From: an uncultured Clostridia bacterium
GTDB taxonomy: Bacteria; Bacillota; Clostridia; Oscillospirales; Ruminococcaceae
Length of the DNA stretch: 7,896 nt
Assembly (NCBI GenBank): GCA_947628385.1
Contig: CANQZS010000086.1
Span: forward strand, 1-7,896
Direction: 5' to 3'
Shown: positions 5,697-7,896 of the stretch, in pieces
Layout of the letters: each line of letters starts with the position of its first letter
Position numbering within the stretch: the first letter of the stretch is position 1
Notes under the pieces: model-generated
Database searches by the model: none
The model's input: only the letters and a program-made list of their open reading frames with translations
What the model was told of the DNA's origin: nothing
Translations under genes and position numbers: made by a program

Positions 5697-6914
5697 CTAT
5701 GTTTCCATTATCGACTGTCTTGAAATGTTCAGTACAATGCCCATTTGCACAAGCTGCATGATGAGCGCCGTTCCGCCGTAGCTGAAAAACGGCAGCGAAA
5801 CTCCCGTATTCGGTATGGTATTCGTTACGACTGCAATATTCAGCAGCGCCTGCAAACCTATCTGCACGGTAAGACCGACAGCCAGCATCATTCCGAACTT
5901 GTCGGGCGCTTTGGACGCAATGTAAAATCCTCTTACAACGAACAGCAGGAAAAGGATTATTACCATTACCGCACCCACAAAGCCCAGTTCTTCGCATACT
6001 ACCGCGAAAACGAAGTCGTTTTTCGCTTCGGGAAGATACAGGAATTTCTGCCTTGAATTTCCCAGCCCCAGTCCGAACAGTCCGCCCGAACCAATTGCAA
6101 TAAGGCTGTTCCTTGTCTGCCATGTATCGTCCCACGCTTCTTCGTTGAAAGGATCGGTCCATGATATTATACGTTTTTCAAAGTAGCCTACGTCCTTTAC
6201 TTTGATAAGGATCATAACGATGATCCCTACTACCGCCAGACCAAACAGACCCAGAACGAGCAGGTGTGAGAACTTTGTTCCGCCAACGAACATCATTATT
6301 ATTCCTATGGCAAATATTATTATCGTTCCCGAAAGGTGCGGCTGCTGCATCATAAGTCCCACAACTATGCCGAGGAATATCAGGAACGGCACTACTCCAT
6401 ACTTGAACTGTTTCATTTTGGTATAATTTACCGAAATAAGATATGCAAACAGCAGTATTATCGAGAGCTTCATAAGCTCCGACGGCTGGAATGAAAGTCT
6501 TTTGCCGAATCTGACCCATCTGTATGCTCCGTTCTGGGGATCGGTAAACGGTCCTACAAGGCACAGTATCAGCAGCACCACGCACATGATGTAGAATCCG
6601 TATGCTATGATCGGTTTCCTCAGCCAGTGATAGTCAAAGAACGACGCAAAGAACATTCCCACCAGACCGACCGCCGCCATTATGACCTGCTTTCTGACAT
6701 AGATAGTTCCCGAGCCTTCCTCGGCGATAGACCATGCAAATCCCGCCGAAAACATTGATATTATCCCCAGCACAAGAAGTATCATCACTATGAGAAAGAA
6801 CGGAAAATCCATAGGTCCCATAACGTATTTCTCTTTATATCCCTTTGAAGGTCCGCTTGCAGTGATATTTTTCCGCCTGCTGTCATCGGGAACAGCTCTC
6901 GCCGTATCCGGCAT
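5697..6914 (-). CDS. ftsW: SEDS-family septal peptidoglycan glycosyltransferase FtsW (or SpoVE)
   Basis: FtsW is an integral membrane glycosyltransferase that polymerises lipid II at the septum together with a class B penicillin-binding protein. The 405-residue product opens with about 33 polar, basic residues in the cytoplasm and then has about ten hydrophobic segments. SEDS signatures are clear: RLSFQPSELMKL at 139-150, YLPEAKNDFVFAVVCEELGF at 293-312, and the C-terminal TGVSLPFFSYGGT at 370-382. Asp300 aligns with the catalytic aspartate (D297 of Escherichia coli FtsW). The ATG at 6914 is supported by AAAGGTGGG six bases upstream; stop TAG 5697-5699. It lies 37 bp after mraY and 44 bp before murG. 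Clostridial genomes often call the copy at this locus SpoVE, the paralogue for spore cortex synthesis. FtsW and SpoVE cannot be told apart by motif alone, but context beside murG and ftsZ favours a vegetative role. RodA is less likely because of that context. Confidence 0.93.
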   Translation of the reverse strand: MPDTARAVPDDSRRKNITASGPSKGYKEKYVMGPMDFPFFLIVMILLVLGIISMFSAGFAWSIAEEGSGTIYVRKQVIMAAVGLVGMFFASFFDYHWLRKPIIAYGFYIMCVVLLILCLVGPFTDPQNGAYRWVRFGKRLSFQPSELMKLSIILLFAYLISVNYTKMKQFKYGVVPFLIFLGIVVGLMMQQPHLSGTIIIFAIGIIMMFVGGTKFSHLLVLGLFGLAVVGIIVMILIKVKDVGYFEKRIISWTDPFNEEAWDDTWQTRNSLIAIGSGGLFGLGLGNSRQKFLYLPEAKNDFVFAVVCEELGFVGAVMVIILFLLFVVRGFYIASKAPDKFGMMLAVGLTVQIGLQALLNIAVVTNTIPNTGVSLPFFSYGGTALIMQLVQMGIVLNISRQSIMET

Positions 6915-6951
6915 ATGGATCCCACCTTTCCTTGAATATTCCGCTTTCCTT

Positions 6952-7896
6952 TTACATTAAAAGGTTGTATATCAGGTTCGCGGCTATGCCCGCCGCAAGA
7001 GCGGCAGCCGAGAACATTATTACTATCTTGTATTCCGAAAATCCGCAAAGCTCAAAATGATGATGTATCGGAGACATTTTGAAAAGCCGCTTGCCTTTTG
7101 TTATCTTGAAATATGTCACCTGAACGACCACCGAAAGCGCGTCCAGAACATAGACAATGCCCACCAGCGCAAGCAGCAGATGTTCATGCAGCGCAAAACC
7201 TATGGCGCATATCGAACCGCCGAGGAACATTGAGCCTGTGTCGCCCATGAAAACTTTCGCCGGATGCAGGTTCCATATCAGGAATCCCAGACAGCCGCCC
7301 GCCAGCGCCATTGAATATATCGAATATTCCCATTCTCCCATTGCCGCGCATAACATCACAAAGGAAAGTCCGGTTATCACCGTTACCGAGCCGCAAAGCC
7401 CGTCTATGCCGTCAGTGAGATTTACCGCATTTGTCAGGAATATGAGGTATAAAACCATCAGCGGATAGTAGAATATCCCGAAGTCAACTTCTCCGAAGAA
7501 AGGGAAAGTTATTGCTGTTGAATGATCTCCCAGCAGGTACAGCACATACAGGAACGCGCAGCTGAAAATGAACTGCATTACCATTTTCTGTTTTGCCCGC
7601 AGACCGAGGTTCTGTTTTTTTACCGCCTTGATGTAGTCGTCAATGAAGCCTATCCCCGCGTTGAGCAGTGCAAACCCGTACCCTGCCAGAAGCCTGTATA
7701 ATCCGGAATTATCCGGCACAGCCGAAAGATCCGCCCTCCTGAAACGGTACAGCGCATATCCCGCCGCAATTGCCGCCGCCGAGCCTATAATAAACATAAA
7801 TCCGCCCATTATAGGAGTGCCCTGCTTGCTTTTATGCCACGCGGGACCTTTTTCGTAAATAGTCTGACCGAAATGTATTTTTTTAAGCAGCGGAAT
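6952..7896 (-). CDS. mraY: Phospho-N-acetylmuramoyl-pentapeptide transferase MraY (N-terminus outside window)
   Basis: MraY is a polytopic membrane enzyme that moves phospho-MurNAc-pentapeptide from UDP to undecaprenyl phosphate, forming lipid I. The open frame runs to the right edge and gives 314 residues; the family is usually 320-360, so only a short N-terminal piece with the start is missing. The first visible residues, IPLLKKIHFGQTIYEKGPAW, match the family's conserved segment before its GTPxMGG motif, seen here as GTPIMGGFM (27-34). This shows that the internal ATG at 7809 is not the start. Catalytic motifs follow: GFIDDYIKAVKK at 83-94 with the paired aspartates 86 and 87, NAVNLTDGIDGL at 156-167, FMGDTGS at 216-222 with Asp219, and SPIHHHFE at 275-282. 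At least eight hydrophobic segments are visible. The stop is TAA 6952-6954, and ftsW starts 37 bp later with no murD between. Promoter and upstream genes lie outside the window. Confidence 0.97.
   Translation of the reverse strand: MPLLKKIHFGQTIYEKGPAWHKSKQGTPIMGGFMFIIGSAAAIAAGYALYRFRRADLSAVPDNSGLYRLLAGYGFALLNAGIGFIDDYIKAVKKQNLGLRAKQKMVMQFIFSCAFLYVLYLLGDHSTAITFPFFGEVDFGIFYYPLMVLYLIFLTNAVNLTDGIDGLCGSVTVITGLSFVMLCAAMGEWEYSIYSMALAGGCLGFLIWNLHPAKVFMGDTGSMFLGGSICAIGFALHEHLLLALVGIVYVLDALSVVVQVTYFKITKGKRLFKMSPIHHHFELCGFSEYKIVIMFSAAALAAGIAANLIYNLLM

Noticed and set aside
5653..6162. A 170-residue N-terminal extension of the murG frame
   Set aside because: It overlaps the conserved 3' half of ftsW in another frame, and MurG proteins start at the MRVLLAGGGTGGH found at 5652, which has its own ribosome binding site.
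1..7896. A previously undescribed defence, mobile or biosynthetic system
   Set aside because: Every substantial open region is accounted for by known sporulation, division or wall-synthesis genes. No repeats arrays, transposase, integrase, tRNA or unassigned gene was found.

Overview
The window holds ordinary chromosomal housekeeping and sporulation genes from an endospore-forming Firmicute of class Clostridia, most likely an Oscillospiraceae/Ruminococcus-type organism. The evidence is the 3' end of spoIIAB followed by sigF, a division/cell-wall (dcw) cluster in the clostridial order mraY-ftsW-murG-murA-divIB-ftsZ, roughly balanced base composition and AT-rich intergenic gaps. The family-level placement is inferred from gene order and protein flavour, because there is no rRNA here.

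Layout. On the + strand, 1-168 is the C-terminus of the anti-sigma factor SpoIIAB and 219-893 is SigF, the first forespore sigma factor. A strong symmetric hairpin at 917-952 separates this operon from everything to its right and can act as a terminator for both strands. All remaining genes lie on the - strand and are read from right to left: mraY (cut by the right edge, 7896-6952), ftsW (6914-5697), murG (5652-4516), murA (4415-3159), divIB (3125-2205) and ftsZ (2067-976). Gaps of 33-44 bp separate most of them. Two larger gaps exist: 100 bp between murG and murA, with two hairpins, and 137 bp between divIB and ftsZ, with a good vegetative promoter for ftsZ.

How the genes work together. MraY makes lipid I, MurG converts it to lipid II, and FtsW polymerises lipid II into septal glycan. 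MurA supplies the first committed precursor. DivIB is a membrane scaffold of the divisome and FtsZ forms the cytokinetic ring. SpoIIAB/SigF is the switch that fires in the forespore after FtsZ builds the polar septum, so the window joins division genes tail-to-tail with the sigma factor whose activation depends on division. murD, which often sits between mraY and ftsW, is absent there, and no ftsA, murB or murC is seen.

I see no mobile element, CRISPR array, tRNA, rRNA or undescribed multi-gene system. The items most worth a second look are the structured murG-murA gap, in which the murA ribosome binding site lies in a hairpin arm; the short N-terminus and awkward start of SigF; and the non-canonical C-terminal tail of FtsZ.
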